DNA of 64,000 nt. It comes from Multifurca ochricompacta. Taxonomy: Eukaryota > Basidiomycota > Agaricomycetes > Russulales > Russulaceae. Every line of letters starts with the position of its first letter. Position 1 is the first letter of the stretch. Location: assembly GCA_022496185.1 (NCBI GenBank), contig WTXG01000001.1, forward strand, positions 1,922,001 to 1,986,000, written 5' to 3'. Shown in pieces: positions 21,674-34,314 of this stretch. A program made the position numbers and the translations under genes. The notes below the pieces were generated by a model that was not told the DNA's origin, did no database searches, and was given only the letters and a program-made list of their open reading frames with translations.

Positions 21674-24600
21674 TCAAGCATCTGTTTTTTTACGCGAGCC
21701 GAGGTGAAGACACATGGGGACAACAACGAACAAAAATACGTACAATATGATGTGCCGACAAGCATCGTTGAAAGATTTTGTAGTTGATCGTCATCAAAAG
21801 CAAGTTGATCACGGTGCCACGTGTCCTGGGAGCAAAGAAACGTCATAATGTAGACCAGATTGTTGACTTCAGAAACATACCTGATGGGTCTGTCAAGGAT
21901 AGACGTTTTGATTGTTTTGTCAACCTCAAGGCTAGACAGAAAAAAATTATGCACCTTCTTGAACTCAGAAGCGGTTTTACGGATAGTGGTGGATATGGGC
22001 GGAGGATCCGTTGCGTGCAGAGCAAGGACTATTTAGATTGGGGGCGAGGTCAATCAGGAGGTGATCTCACGTAGGGGTTACTGACCATCTGTCAATGGCG
22101 GCATCCATTTTTCAATAGAATACGGGAAGCTCTCAATGAGCGCACAGAGGCCAAGGATTGCAGAGTGAAGTATTCGCAATGATTCGGCATAACCAGGGTC
22201 CCGCCGGGTGGGTAGTCCAACTTTGCGTGCAAGACTAACAAAGTGATCCTGAGGCACGCATCAGTATGTGGCGAGCGAGAGAATACCTTCATTTGGCAAT
22301 TACCTTCAATGGTATGATACTTTGCCGCTGTGATACTCTCACGATCCCGGAAAGCGCGCTGGATGCCATTTCCCGCACCTCCACGTTGTCATCAGAAAGG
22401 CAGTTCAGCATAAGATCCATAATCTTAGAGACGCTGGCATTGGATATGCCCATGAGGTTGCGATAGAAGAATACAACGAGGGTTGGCAACGAATTCAGGC
22501 GAATTCGCCAAGACTGAGTTCGCGCTAAATATGTCATTAATTTAATATGGAAGGGGGTATTCATACCGTGGAAGAACCAATGGCATCAACGAAGCTAATA
22601 CTTATGGCCTCAATGGACTCTGGCGGGGGCGCAACAGCGGAGAGGATGTATAAAACAGCCTGGCTATGCGATTGCAGTTCTGGGTTATCGCTAAGCTCGG
22701 ACATGCGGAAAATCTCGGGCCTAATAAAAGAATGGGTTATTAAATGAAAGCGGAGTTGTGTAAAAGTCCCCAATACACACAGTAGGGGAAGCATGTATGG
22801 GAAAATTAGGGGTGCTTGGGGGCTATAGAACGTGACCCATAGCCACCGCAACACTGATGAAAGTTCAGACACTCAATTCGCGGCGCAAGTTACCCGCATC
22901 ACTTACAAGATAGGGCAACCTTGTCATACTATATTTCTGGCTTTAGCATCAATCCCAAGAGAGGATAGAAGACCCACCGCAGACTGGCTGACCCGCGGGG
23001 GAGGAAGGCGCTGCTCCTTCCAGGCCGAGAGTTTATGCGCGAGCGCCGAAACATGAGATAGATAGGGAACATGCCTGTTTGAGGAAGTGAGCCTCAGCGC
23101 TACAGTTAGGTTACGAATCGGGAAAGGCGCACCGTATGGAAAGTGGATCATCGGCTACCGCCGCAGAGCGCAGGAAAGTTTCGACCGACGAATGGGAGGG
23201 CCTCCAGCGTCTCATCACAATCATATATAAATTTGTAGAAATGGAAACTCTGATCTGAACCAGAAAGTTCAGTAAAAGAACAAGCAAGAAAAGCTTATTG
23301 GTGTTACCTCTGCGAAGCTGACATCTGTTCCCGCAAGGAGGAGGGTGAAATATCGATCTAGTAAGGGTACATTACGGTATCCTACACTGTCCAAGAAGCA
23401 TCCCAAGATTGTAAGAGTTTTTGTCACTAATGGAGCTAGTGAGATACTGTGGGCTGTTGAGGTGGATCTTACATACTCGCAAATGCAGATTCGCCGTGGA
23501 AATCTAGAGGTAGGGAAAGGATCCAGTGTGATAAACCAGGGACGCGACGCGGGTCTCGGCCTTCCAAGAGCACCTTCATAAATATGAACAGATTGGTTTA
23601 CAGTGGTTAACTTGACGGCTTGGGACTGACGGTAATAGTGGCTTCCCAGAAACCAATAGTGTCTGGTTTAATGTTCATGTATATGCGATCTAAACGCGAA
23701 ATTACCCAAGACCATAGCTGGTCAGAGTGTTGCTTTGGCCAGTTCTTCGAACCTATATTGTCAATAGGTTAGCTGTAGCCGCGTTCCCAAAAACATTGAA
23801 AAGTGAGCCTTGACACACCCCGCGTGATTCCTGCGAGCACCTCAGCTCCGGCCCGTTGTTTAAACCGATCCGCGTCCCAGAGGAATTGTTCGACAGCATT
23901 TAGAATATTCTCGAAACCGATGCCTTGTGACATTTTGGCTGTGCTTCTATGTGAATGACCAGAACACATAACATCCCAAATGCCAAATTATTACCTATAG
24001 ATTTAATGAATGCGACGTTGTCAATTCTAAGTTCTGGAGAAACCACATCTCGACTAGACTCTTGACCCCAAAGCACCATCAACTTTTCGAAATAGTCCAC
24101 TTGTGTGATAACCTCTTTAATGGCTTCAAGGGTTGATTCGGATGCCGGTTCCCATGTGATAGGTGGGTTCCCAGTTGAAATGGGTATGTATGCCTTCGTT
24201 TGAGATGCCCACGTAAGAAAACCAGAGTAATGTCTATCAATATAAAGTGCCCTGCAAACGCACGCAACAAACGTATTGTCAAAGGTCAGGTCAGGTGACA
24301 ATCCACGGCAAATGCGGTAGCTTACTCATCCTCAGCTGAAGGCACTTTGCTGATGTAATCATGAAATTCGGAATCATTCTTGATTGGCACGTATTTCGCA
24401 AGGGGACTTTTCCACTCATCCAGCCAAAGGTCGATTGAGGTTACTGAGTATGTGCGCATCTTAATAATTCCCAGCAATTTTACGACACCCCTGCAAAGCT
24501 AGATTAAAATATAAAAACTGAGTTGAAGAGAAGCACAAACTTTTGGGCAATTCCCCTAAGCGGCGAGTGTGGGCTTAAAGTGTGCCTGATGAAGAGTTTC

Positions 24601-27600
24601 GCTACGTCAGGCGGAGGAAGAACATCTCGGCGGAAAAGTCCATTAAGAAATTGAAGAGCTAGATGTGTGTATCGCCACTGGTGCACTGTCAGCGGCGTTA
24701 CACAAGATAGCGTTGAGCACTCACGTGTGTGGTTGGCCGTAGAGCAATCTCTGCAATATCGGAGATCTATATAGGCGATTAAACGAATACCCCTCACCCT
24801 TTGTGTCATGCTTACCGTCTGACTGTACTTTCTCTCTCTAGCCTGAGCACGCATGCCGGACTTCTGAAGTGCCTCACTGAGGAGATTATGATCGATCAGG
24901 TCTGGAGAAAACTCTGCTTTAAGGGCATCCACAGCTATTTTTACGGCGGGAGCACTCTCAGTGTAGGCGTCTGTTCGTGTGGTTTCTTCCGCCAGATTGG
25001 CAATTGCATCATTTGCAATAGAACTCACTAATTTTTGGATGGAAGGCTGGTGGGAATGCATCAGCTACTGCCCTAATACGCCACACCATACGAGCCCGGT
25101 ACCTTCTCCTGATGCTGGCATTCGAGCAATGCTAAAAGGTACCGACCATACAAGTTTGGATCTTTCGGGTCTTTAAAGCAAGGGTATGAGAGCGTGGCGG
25201 ACAAACAAGCAACGCGAGGAACCTACCAGCGATAGCATATAAAGCTGTATTCTCAGATCAGCGTGGCATCGGACAAAGGTTTAATCAAATCTGACCTATC
25301 CCTTTGCCCCACAAAATATACAAGGCACCCTTCATGCGGTCCGGATCAGATCCCTTCACCAGCGCATCGAAAATAGATGGAAGGATCAACTTAGTTGATC
25401 TGACGTAGTACTGCAAAACTTGAGCAGAGGAAAGCAAATGACACTATATATAAATTACCCCGCACACATTACCCAGAACGGCTTGCGCGTGCCTATTTCA
25501 TCTCAGCAACAGTTTTACATGAACCAAGCGGATACCCGCACCTTCGCACCCTAGTATATGGTGAGAGTGACAAATCTAGGAGATCCTTGATAAGGGAATC
25601 ATCCAGCTCGGATCGACGTCGATACAAGGCATGCATGTACACTCGTCCACTGTGGTAGACAAGAGCACGTTTGAGATGTACCAGGCGTGAATTCTCTTTT
25701 TGCCTAGGCCATACTCGATTGAGCCTGGAAGTGACATATCAGAGAAATTCTGTGCATAACGCCACGAGGGTACTTACTCTCGAGCAGTAGCATAACTTTT
25801 TTGCAAGTTGTCGAAGTCTCCTCTACTTAGAGCATAATCCAGCAGATAGGTGTCGATACCTTTGACCACTGACAGAACTGCATCAATATGATCTTCCCCT
25901 TCATGCTCTTGCTTGAGAGCCAATGCCGCATCGTGAATGACTCGACCAAGTCGTAGGCGCTGGTCGTACGCTATCTGATGCCGCTGGTCTGTAGGATCAG
26001 TCAAGGCGAAACCAGCTCGAACATCAACTGTCTGGACGATAAGACGTTCGACTTCCGAGTCCACGTTTAAGCCTGTTTCTACTACTTTCTTGGGGGGCTC
26101 CTTGCACAGCGTAGGCAAACCCTGCCAAGCGGATCGGGCAATGTGCAGATGTCTACGTCATGCCGCCGTGTTGTTCATTCTCAACCCGTAAAGGAAGGAT
26201 AGTTAGGCTCACCGACAGAAATCGTTACGCGCAACGCCGTCCCAGGAACTGGCAGTTGGGAGAAGATTTCGACCTTGTCCAACGCAGGGGAGACAATACA
26301 GTCGAGAATCTCAAGTATGAAGGAAATCTCTTCATTTGATGGGACTGCAATCTGATGAAGCCTTTCCTGCGATCATATGCACGCATTCTTGACCTACCAT
26401 GCCACTCAATGTTGATATCCTCAGCCTTGTGAAGCCTTCCCCAATGCGAATTATGGTCCCTGTCGAATCCTGAATAATTTCTTTCAGCGACCCGAAAGGT
26501 ACTGGTGGTCCAAGAACAAACCTTCACTGTTCCACTCATCAGCGTTAACGAAACGCGCATTGAGAGGATACACGCCGACAAGCGTGCTGAGCACACGGTT
26601 GATAAGACGTCCGGTGCCACTGTACCCTCTCTCACTGAAGGTTTTGTCCGCCAGCAGAGATAAAAGCTCTATGATATCGGACTTGTGCTTGAGGAGCTGG
26701 TAAGATAAGCACGGTGTTAGGGAAACTTCCTCGTTCTCGTGGGGTCGAACATACCGCGGTGCCATCGTGGCCGAAGCATCCGCGAAGGATGGAAATGTCT
26801 GCACGTAACAATTACTGATAGAGCAACAAAGTGACGGTGATGCTTCCGTACTCCAGTGCAGTGTCGTGTCCGAAGGAATGGCGACATGACTCGAAGTTGT
26901 CCGAACGCTCGAAGCGCCATGTTTCAGCTCCTCCTTGATCTGTGATAGACAGAACGGCAGAAACTTGTCAATCGTCTTGGCAGGATGTGCCAGAGCTAGA
27001 CTTGAAATGAGCTGTCCAACTGCTTTTACCGCGTTCGATTTCGCATTTGTTGTGGCATAGTCGTACACAAGCCTAAGCACAAGGTCAAAGAGCGGGTCCG
27101 AAAGATGGAGGCATATGAGGTCTAGCATGCTCTTGATTGACTTAATCACGCTCTCTTCTTGCTTCCCGCCAGTTGTGTTCTTCTTTCCACCTTCTTCAGG
27201 AAGATTCTCGTACAAAGACAAAACGCGGCGCAGGAGAGAAGTAACCCAATCTGTGATCTCGCTTAATGGCCCGTCAGCCAATCAATTGACTGCCTGGTAC
27301 GCACCAGCAAATCCAGCCGTACTCTCGCGAACTAGTGTCCGTTCTTCGGCCTTACTCAGGGTCGACGGGGCGCCAAGCTCCGTTCCATCCGGAAGACGTA
27401 TCTCATCAATATCCATAGTCTCGCCTGGTGCATCACTGGAAAATGACAATCCTGATTGAGTAGAGGAGAGGTCTCCGATTTTTATGTTCTGAACGACAGC
27501 AATGATGAACATAGTCGCGCAGATTGTTTTGGTGGGATCATTCTTTGCGTAGAGACAATCGTAAGCGGACGTAATCACAGTCGGGGCAATCGCCTTACTA

Positions 27601-29706
27601 GGTCAATGCCTGGAATACACATTTCTAGCAGTGGCAGAATGTGTTTCTGTCCGCCTAACCAGATCTGTTCAGAAGACAGAGGAAGTGACACACTTGCAAG
27701 CATGCTTAAAACAGCAGTGGTGCGGTGGGTCTCGTTGACCACTTCGAGTCCGCCATATGCGCGCTCCAGAAGTTCAGGCATGACAAGTGCGGGCTCCAGG
27801 AAAGCCAGAGAGCGCAAGGCACCTTGAGCAAGCCCCGTAGATACGGGGTCCTTGGAAAACATAGCAAGGAGGGCGGGCGTCCGCAAGGTCAAAACAAAGG
27901 TTTTCCGAATGGCAGGAGTTAGCCGAAGTGCCTGAGAACTATTATATTAATGATCCTTCACAATGATGAGAAATCAGAGGCAGACGGGTGGCGTTTTACA
28001 GCTTGGTAATTCCTCTTCGCGCCAGCGCTTGCAGAACTCTGAGGTCAGAGAACGGAGGAATTGAGTTAACTGGAGATAGGCGGATAAGCAAACGTAAGGA
28101 AAAGATGCAAGAAGCCTGCATACACTCAGGGACCACATCCCCGAATTTGAAGGGTGGAAGAATGACTCAGTGCTCGTAATGAACTTATCTAATGACTCCA
28201 TCACTTTCGAACCAGCGGGGTAACCGACTTGACGGGAAGGAAATTTGCCTTCACTCCTTGAAGGAGCGATCTCGGCACGAACTGGTCCATCGACGGCCAT
28301 CGAGTATACAAAGAGTTTGGCGAGAGAAGCTGAGCAGAGACTCAGCCCTGGTGGTGGCCCAGATGACTTAGAAGACTCACAAAATCGGTTTATGGTCTTT
28401 CTGATCCTAAGAGAGGAGGGACTGGCCTTCGCATCTGCGTACGCCCCTGTAGTGCTAGCACCCTGGATATGGAAAGTTAAGCATCGATTCGGGTTGCCTA
28501 ACAGAACAATTTCACATACCCGGGTTGCTCCTACTGGTACATCTGGACGAAAGGTCAATATCGCTACAATGAAATTTTTTCGCGCGCACTCATTGACCCC
28601 AACGCTTTGCTCACGAGGACGGTCCACTCCGTCTCGCTCCATATACCGACGTCCTTCCGCTGAGCACCACCATCCTGCCCAGCTTTCCTGGCAGTTCCAG
28701 CGACGTGCTCTTCAGACAGCTCACCCACAAATTCGATCAATCTGTCATCTAGTAACGAGGAGTTGAATGCCTCCCATATTTTAAATATTGCGGGAAGGTA
28801 CAAGTGAGTGTGGGTTGGCGGGAGGAACGAAGTCATGACTGGAATCATGGCCAAATAGGTCTGAGAGAGATGAATGCAGGTCGCTCGCTGGTAGGTATGT
28901 CGACCCACCTCTTGAGTAACAAGAGGGACGAAAGCCTCAAGCATTTCCGGTATCTCACTTGCAGGATAATAATACCTAGACCTTTCGGCGACATACAGGA
29001 ATATATTGACGACATTGCGCCTGAGCGAAACCCGATCAGAAATTTGGTGCGTGTTAACTGGCCATGACTCACGATGGATCTTGAAACCTGGATTTAAGCC
29101 AGAGTTCCTTCTGGAGGACCCGCCAAAGAGGCTTCCACGGAGCTGTAAGTCTTCTGGCTCAAGTTTCCGGCGCGCATCTGACTTTCCAGCGAGCAACCTC
29201 GAGAGCATATCTGCCCAGCCGCGAATCAAGCGCGGCTCGATACCAGGGAGAATGCAAAGTTCGTAGTAGAGTCGCACAAGCTTGGCACGAATGCGAACAG
29301 GCATAGGATAGCGCATAAGCAGCCAGCTATGAGAACTGGTACTTAACGGAGAGCTGCACACAACGAATTGTGCACGCGTACCATTGTAATACGCCGTCCC
29401 AGGTGGCGAGTACAAGCCAATTCTTTGCCTCGGAACAAATGATTATTCTGCTAAGAATAAATTCGAGCCGTGCTTGCATGTCCCCTTCTGATCTGCGTTG
29501 TATGGAAGGGAGGAGAGGTAAGTTTGAAGTGAGGCACGTTGCTTTTCAATGGCCATCTCTTCGCGCGACAGGTCCGCGCTTTCCAAGTTAGGTGAATCCG
29601 GGGGCGTTGAAATATCTTCTTCCTCCATAGCGAAAGAGTATGATGAGTAGTTATATGCTTCTGAGAGAGGGTCAAACAGCTGTAGCACGTCATGAGTGGC
29701 ATCCAT
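21674..29706 (-). CDS. BLM10: Proteasome activator BLM10/PA200
   Basis: This giant HEAT-repeat protein caps the 20S proteasome and opens its gate. The gene covers 8 kb with many short introns. The ATG at 29706 opens MDATHDVLQLFDPLSEAYNY. It continues with LPYNADQKG, DMQARLEFILSRIIICSEAK and WLLMRYPMPVRIRAKLVRLYYELC. In the middle come STESFFHPSNSGMWSLS (about 28160), FLEPALVMPELLERAYGG and DLVLRLVYDYATTNAKSNAV (about 27060). Near the C-terminus are LMLNCLSDDNVEVREMASSA and DQLAFDDDQLQNLSTMLVG. The last intron (after a TSY codon stretch) splits the end so that the protein finishes Y-Y-A, the HbYX motif that docks into the alpha-ring pocket; the stop is at 21674. One frame break lies at CCCC 29482-29485 (GGGG on the coding strand); one extra G restores LPYNADQKGDMQARLEF. 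I did not check every internal junction. Confidence 0.93.
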
Positions 29707-29962
29707 GATGTAGACTAAATAATGGGATGGAAGAAAGTATGCGGACCACCAAGCTATTTGTGCGCTTTTATGTTCTCTGATACGATGACGAGTCCTTGGT
29801 TACGCGTCGCAGACTAGTGAAAACACATGGCGCGGTCTACACAAGAGGAAAGAAAGGAGAAGGGGAGACGCGTAAGTCTCAAATCTCAAATCATTCAATT
29901 CACTATTCCATTCAATTCAATCAATTATAATCGATCAACTCTCAACGGTTTCAACCCGACCA

Positions 29963-30964
29963 ATGTTACGCCGTATTCTACTCACAACATTTTCTCGCGA
30001 AAATAGTCATAATTTCTTTTATCATTCAAATGCAGTCATTTCACGGCCATCGCGGATAAAACCACTCTTGTTGGGCGCAGCTTCCTTTGCATTAACCACA
30101 GCAGTGAGCTTTGTGCACCTTGATTCCAACACCCTCCATAATAAGGAGACCACAGTAGGTGCGGTGCGTCTATTCTCTAACGATATTTTTCTTGAACCAA
30201 TTCTCTTCAGTTGACCCGGCTACGTCCATTGAATTCCCCACTACCCTGCAAATACCATCAAAAGGCGCTCTGCCGGAATTCACGCTTATCGGTGTCGGCG
30301 TGCGCGTCGTGTCTTTCTTGAAAATCAAGGTCTATTCTGTCGCATTTTATGCTGATCTTTCCAACCCTAACTTGAAGGTCGCTGCTCACTTTGAGACTAC
30401 CGCACTACTTTCCTGACATTGATTTAGATACCACCTTCAACGAGTCCGGAAGAGAAGGTGAAATATATCGTCCGCAACACGGCATGCGCCCTCCGCATAA
30501 GTGAGCAGTCTGGTCTTTTTCCTCTACCTAAATGAACCCCCTCTCTAGTTCCTACGCGCAATACATCGTACACTCACCTCCGGGATGCATTTGTGCGAAT
30601 TCTACAAGCGCGGCAACGTCTCGCTTACGAAGACGGAGACCTATCCACGGACGAGCAACTCGCGCTCCAAGCCCTATTTCCCAGCTCAAGACAGTGTTCC
30701 CCAATGTGCCATTCACGAAAGACAAACCATTGGACATCGTTCTCACCTCTCCAGATCCGAAGAAGCCTCGCACTCTGATCATACGAGACCTTGGTGCAAT
30801 CCAAAATGAGTGGGTGGCGCGGGAATTTGTCCTTTCGTACTTTGACGGGCAAGGCAACAGTCCCGCTGTATGTTTCTTTGTCAATGTCATTCCACATTGT
30901 ATCTAAATCTGACATGGCTTTGCAGCTTAAACAGTCTGTCTTTGATAGGGTTGCGCAACTTTGA
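29963..30964 (+). CDS. AIM18: Mitochondrial chalcone-isomerase-fold protein (AIM18/AIM46 type, one-base frameshift)
   Basis: The fungal members of this family bind heme or fatty-acid-like ligands in mitochondria and have lost chalcone isomerase activity; the exact role is open. The start at 29963 gives a basic leader (MLRRILLTTFSREN) and a hydrophobic segment (LLLGAASFALTTAVSFV) that suggest inner-membrane or intermembrane-space targeting. The domain core follows: LIGVGVRVVSFLKIKVYSVAFYADL, then EEKVKYIVRNTACALRI, RNTSYTHLRDAFVRILQARQ, LIIRDLGAIQNEWVAREFVLSYFDG and the end LKQSVFDRVAQL at 30964. At CCC 30672-30674 the frame breaks between LALQ and PISQLKTVFPNVPF. One extra C gives a continuous family-like LQAPISQLKTVFP. 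Five exons. It is divergent from BLM10 (256 bp apart). Confidence 0.85.
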
Positions 30965-31765
30965 GCGTATTCACGATCCAGATAGAGAAACGGCATGTGC
31001 TGTATGCCCCCACTTAGGCATCGTTTTGCAGACGTCATATTACCCTCCATTCATCCGTGGGGACCTCGTCTGGTGGTTCTTTCAGAACGGTCCAACTATC
31101 ATATCATCTGTGAGCGCTTTTACGGGCCACATCAACCTTCGCTCTGGGAATGAGGATGTAGTCCGTATTCCTGCATTTTGGCGTCAGAAACAATGTTCGC
31201 GGTGTGTCCTTTCTGAACACACTCTGCTGTTTTAAGAGGAGCTGTGAAATTGGCGATTACGCCTGTCATTTCTGCGTGAATCGCCGTTGCGGCATCTACC
31301 CAGCCATCTATCTATCATGTTCAAGAACACGAAACCTACCAAAATTTATTGGACCAGCAATCTTCAACTTTAAACAGTGCTATTCTCCTTGTCCACCCCC
31401 TACAGCCGGGCTTACGATCGAGACCTCGTCACTCGTAGCCAGTTCGTGTATATAAGATAAGCTGATCTTGGCCTTGTCCCCCAAAACAGCTTGTGAACAA
31501 CTTGGTGTGTATCTCGTCAGGCAGGGAATCATCATCCGACTTCTGCTGCTGTGCAGAACATTGTACTCCTCAGGAAGGAGTATCGCATGAAGCGTGGAAT
31601 CGGTCTGGGGCAGTGGTATGATTGGTTGTGTGGGTATTGCATGGTTCGTGATTACAATTCAAATGTCACCCTTAAATCGCCAATGTAATAATGTAAACCG
31701 TATACAACGTGATCGTGACGTGAAGTGAATCCTCGTCATTTACAGATGTTTAAGACCGCGTGTTC
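30965..31765. other. Intergenic, convergent genes
   Basis: Holds the 3' ends of the AIM18-like and RNase T2 genes. No conserved coding segment was found; the plus frames at 30870-31455 look random. Confidence 0.5.
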
Positions 31766-33663
31766 TCAGGCAAACGCAAGGGTAAAATGCTGGCTTCCCC
31801 CGCTACCAGTGAAAACGGTCTCTTGCAAAATACCACTGGGTGTGGCGTTGCTAGAGAAGTCCGTTGACCCTTGGAAGACAACGATAGTCTTGCTGCCAGA
31901 TGACACCTGTTTACCCGGCCATCCATACGTCAATAATTCAAAAGCGTATAGTCCGGACGCCAACTCACAGCAGAGAATGTGGATGGAGAAACCCCACTTC
32001 CGCACGTGAACGTGCCACTCGAGACGCCACAGCTGCCTTTGGACGTCTGTAGGGTGAAACTTGACGTCGTGCCGGAAATGGTGAAGGTGGCTGGCGTCTG
32101 CACTGACCAGGTGCCTGCAGTAAGGATCCCGCCAATAGGGCCAGAACTCGTAATAACACTGATTGTGGCTCTAGTTGGAAGACTTGTAGCAGGCTTAGCA
32201 GGGGTTTTAGCACGCAACGGCGAAATTAAGGATTAACAAGGCTTACGGAGGTGGTGGTAGGACTTCCAGTAGTGGTAGTAGAACTTCCGGTCCGGTAGTG
32301 GTAGTAGGAGTTCCGGTAGAACTGGTTGTAACCTGCATGTGGACGTCAGTTGCCTTTCGTCATGCAAAGCTTATGGGAAGTGCCACAGCATGCGCAGAAG
32401 TAAGATTACTGACAGGGGAGCCGGACTTTGGAGGGTATGTGAGGCCGCTTGATGCACACGTACTCTGTTTAGGAGAGTCTGAGGTTGACGTCTATCAGCA
32501 TGATGCCCATGTGTTGCGGAATCTGTCCTCTCACCGATCGGGATAAATTGTCCGTCAAAGAGTGAGCCCGAGAGGTGGAAATACCAGCTTATCTGATTGA
32601 TCGCAGACCCGGAGCACCCGAGGGCCGGTGTAAACTGTGAATCGGCGCAATCAGTGAAAGCATTGAGGCAGAAAGAAATATCTTAACGAACTCCAGATGC
32701 AGTCTTCAGCGCGCTAGTCAGCTGGGCCAGCGTGTATGTCTGAGTAGTGCTGGGGGTGATGCCTTGCGATGCAAGCCAGTTGTATGTGGGAAGGGTCTGA
32801 AACAACGCCACGACTCGCTGGAAATAGGCGACTGCCTCTGCTCCTTGGGGACTGCCAGAGGGAAGGCAAGAAGTTTGCAGGGTGCTGTAGCAAGTCCCGT
32901 GGGTTGACCACTCATGCTGAAAGCCCATGAGTGAAGGGGTCATGTAATGCCAGCGGGGCCGTACCTCCCAAAATTGCTCATTCTGGCCATTGATGTCGAC
33001 CCAAAATTGCTGCATGAATGACAGCGTATCGCTAGCGCCCTGACTGGTCAAAAGCTGAATTCACCACGCGTTAGACAGTGGAGTGACCAAAGGCAGAGAA
33101 CGCACTCCAGCAATGTTAGTATAATCACGGCTTGGATCGCAGTTCGAGGAAAAGGTTCCATCGCAGCTGCAGAAGTACTCAGATCAGACGGCTTCTCGTT
33201 ATTAATGGCGAGCATGCGCACTTGTCCGGCCAAAGACCTAGTCTCCTCAATTAGCAAACAAAAGGGCATAGTCCATGACAACACACGAACCGTGAATTGT
33301 CCAGCTGTTACTGGGTCCAGTGGACGGGTTCGTATCCCAGAACTAATCGCGTTCGAACTTACACAGTTTATTCGAGCGATCTCATAACGCACCTGTGTTT
33401 GGAGTATCAAACCCTAATTGATGCGTCAGTATCCCGCGAGGTGAGTGAGGGAGAAGAAAAAGTATCTTGAAACAACGTACTCCTGGAGATTCGAAGCAGC
33501 AAAGGTCCGACGGAATTGGGGTACTACACGAGGCTAGTCCGGATGGGCTGCAGCCCGATGACAATCGTTTATCAAAGAGATGACCCATATCGGCTGATAC
33601 GAGGCCTTGTGCAGACACTAAAGTGACTGCTACATTGACGAGGGCAGCGAAGAGTTTAAACAT
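31766..33663 (-). CDS. Secreted ribonuclease T2 with C-terminal domain
   Basis: This is an acid endoribonuclease of the T2 family that cleaves RNA through 2',3'-cyclic phosphates, secreted or vacuolar. The ATG at 33663 opens a signal peptide (MFKLFAALVNVAVTLVSAQG). A Cys-rich start follows, then FWDTNPSTGPSNSWTIHGLW with the CAS I histidine (about 33290-33350). NCDGTFSSNCDPSRDYTN comes next, then EHEWSTHGTCYS (CAS II, about 32895-32920) with catalytic His, Glu and Lys/His surroundings. The catalytic part closes with SISWYFHL-like sequence and CASSGLTYPPKSGSP. A Ser/Thr-rich linker then leads to a fungal C-terminal domain (GGILTAGTWSVQTPATFTI, SKGSCGVSSGTFTCGS) ending FTLAFA at 31766. About 11 short introns. 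The linker needs one extra base near 32289-32293 to connect to the C-terminal domain. Confidence 0.92.
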
Positions 33664-33712
33664 CGTGCCTGCAGGATATGGAGCGCTCTGTCATCAGCAT
33701 ACCACTATCAAG

Positions 33713-33719
33713 CTTTATA
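33713..33719 (-). promoter_or_regulatory. TATA box of RNase T2 gene
   Basis: The minus strand reads TATAAAG about 50 bp upstream of the ATG at 33663. The motif is perfect, but support is positional only. Confidence 0.45.
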
Positions 33720-34314
33720 TGCGGTAAAAGGAGGTCGGTGACACTTCTTACCATCGTGTGGAACGTTTCAATGTTGCACATGGTAAACTCGACAGTGCAC
33801 GCGGTTACATCCCAGGATTGGTTTGTTGAAGGGAGATGTTGTGGTGGGGCGTGGAACCCGACAGCAACGTGCATCATCTTTGAAAACCGCGGGAAATACA
33901 TATGTGTGTGCCTCCTGTGATACGCCCACCTAAGGAATGCACCTCGGTCATGAATTTGTCAACGCTGTCAGAGAAAATGTGTGCTTGCGTTCGTCCATGT
34001 GTGATCAGTTGAGTCTAGTTTAAAGACGAGCCCAAAAATAAGTTGCTACCATGATTTACCCAACCCGGAGATTCCGAACGTTGTTACCACCACATCAACA
34101 GTCTCTCGCCTTTCTCTTCCTTCCTACAAATTGTGCATCATAGACAACAACAATCAAATTAGATCGTGAGATATTACGCATTCCGTCGTGAGATCAAATA
34201 GTGACCAACAGGTCGTAAGTCATTACTCTCCGTAGCCTTTCGCTAAAAAAAACAAGAGCCCCTAGCCGGCAGGAACCGTGGATATATGGGACACCCCAAC
34301 GTTGTGACTCAAGG
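33720..34314. other. Intergenic, no gene seen
   Basis: Separates the RNase T2 promoter from the 3' end of the aldehyde dehydrogenase gene. I see no conserved coding content. Confidence 0.5.
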
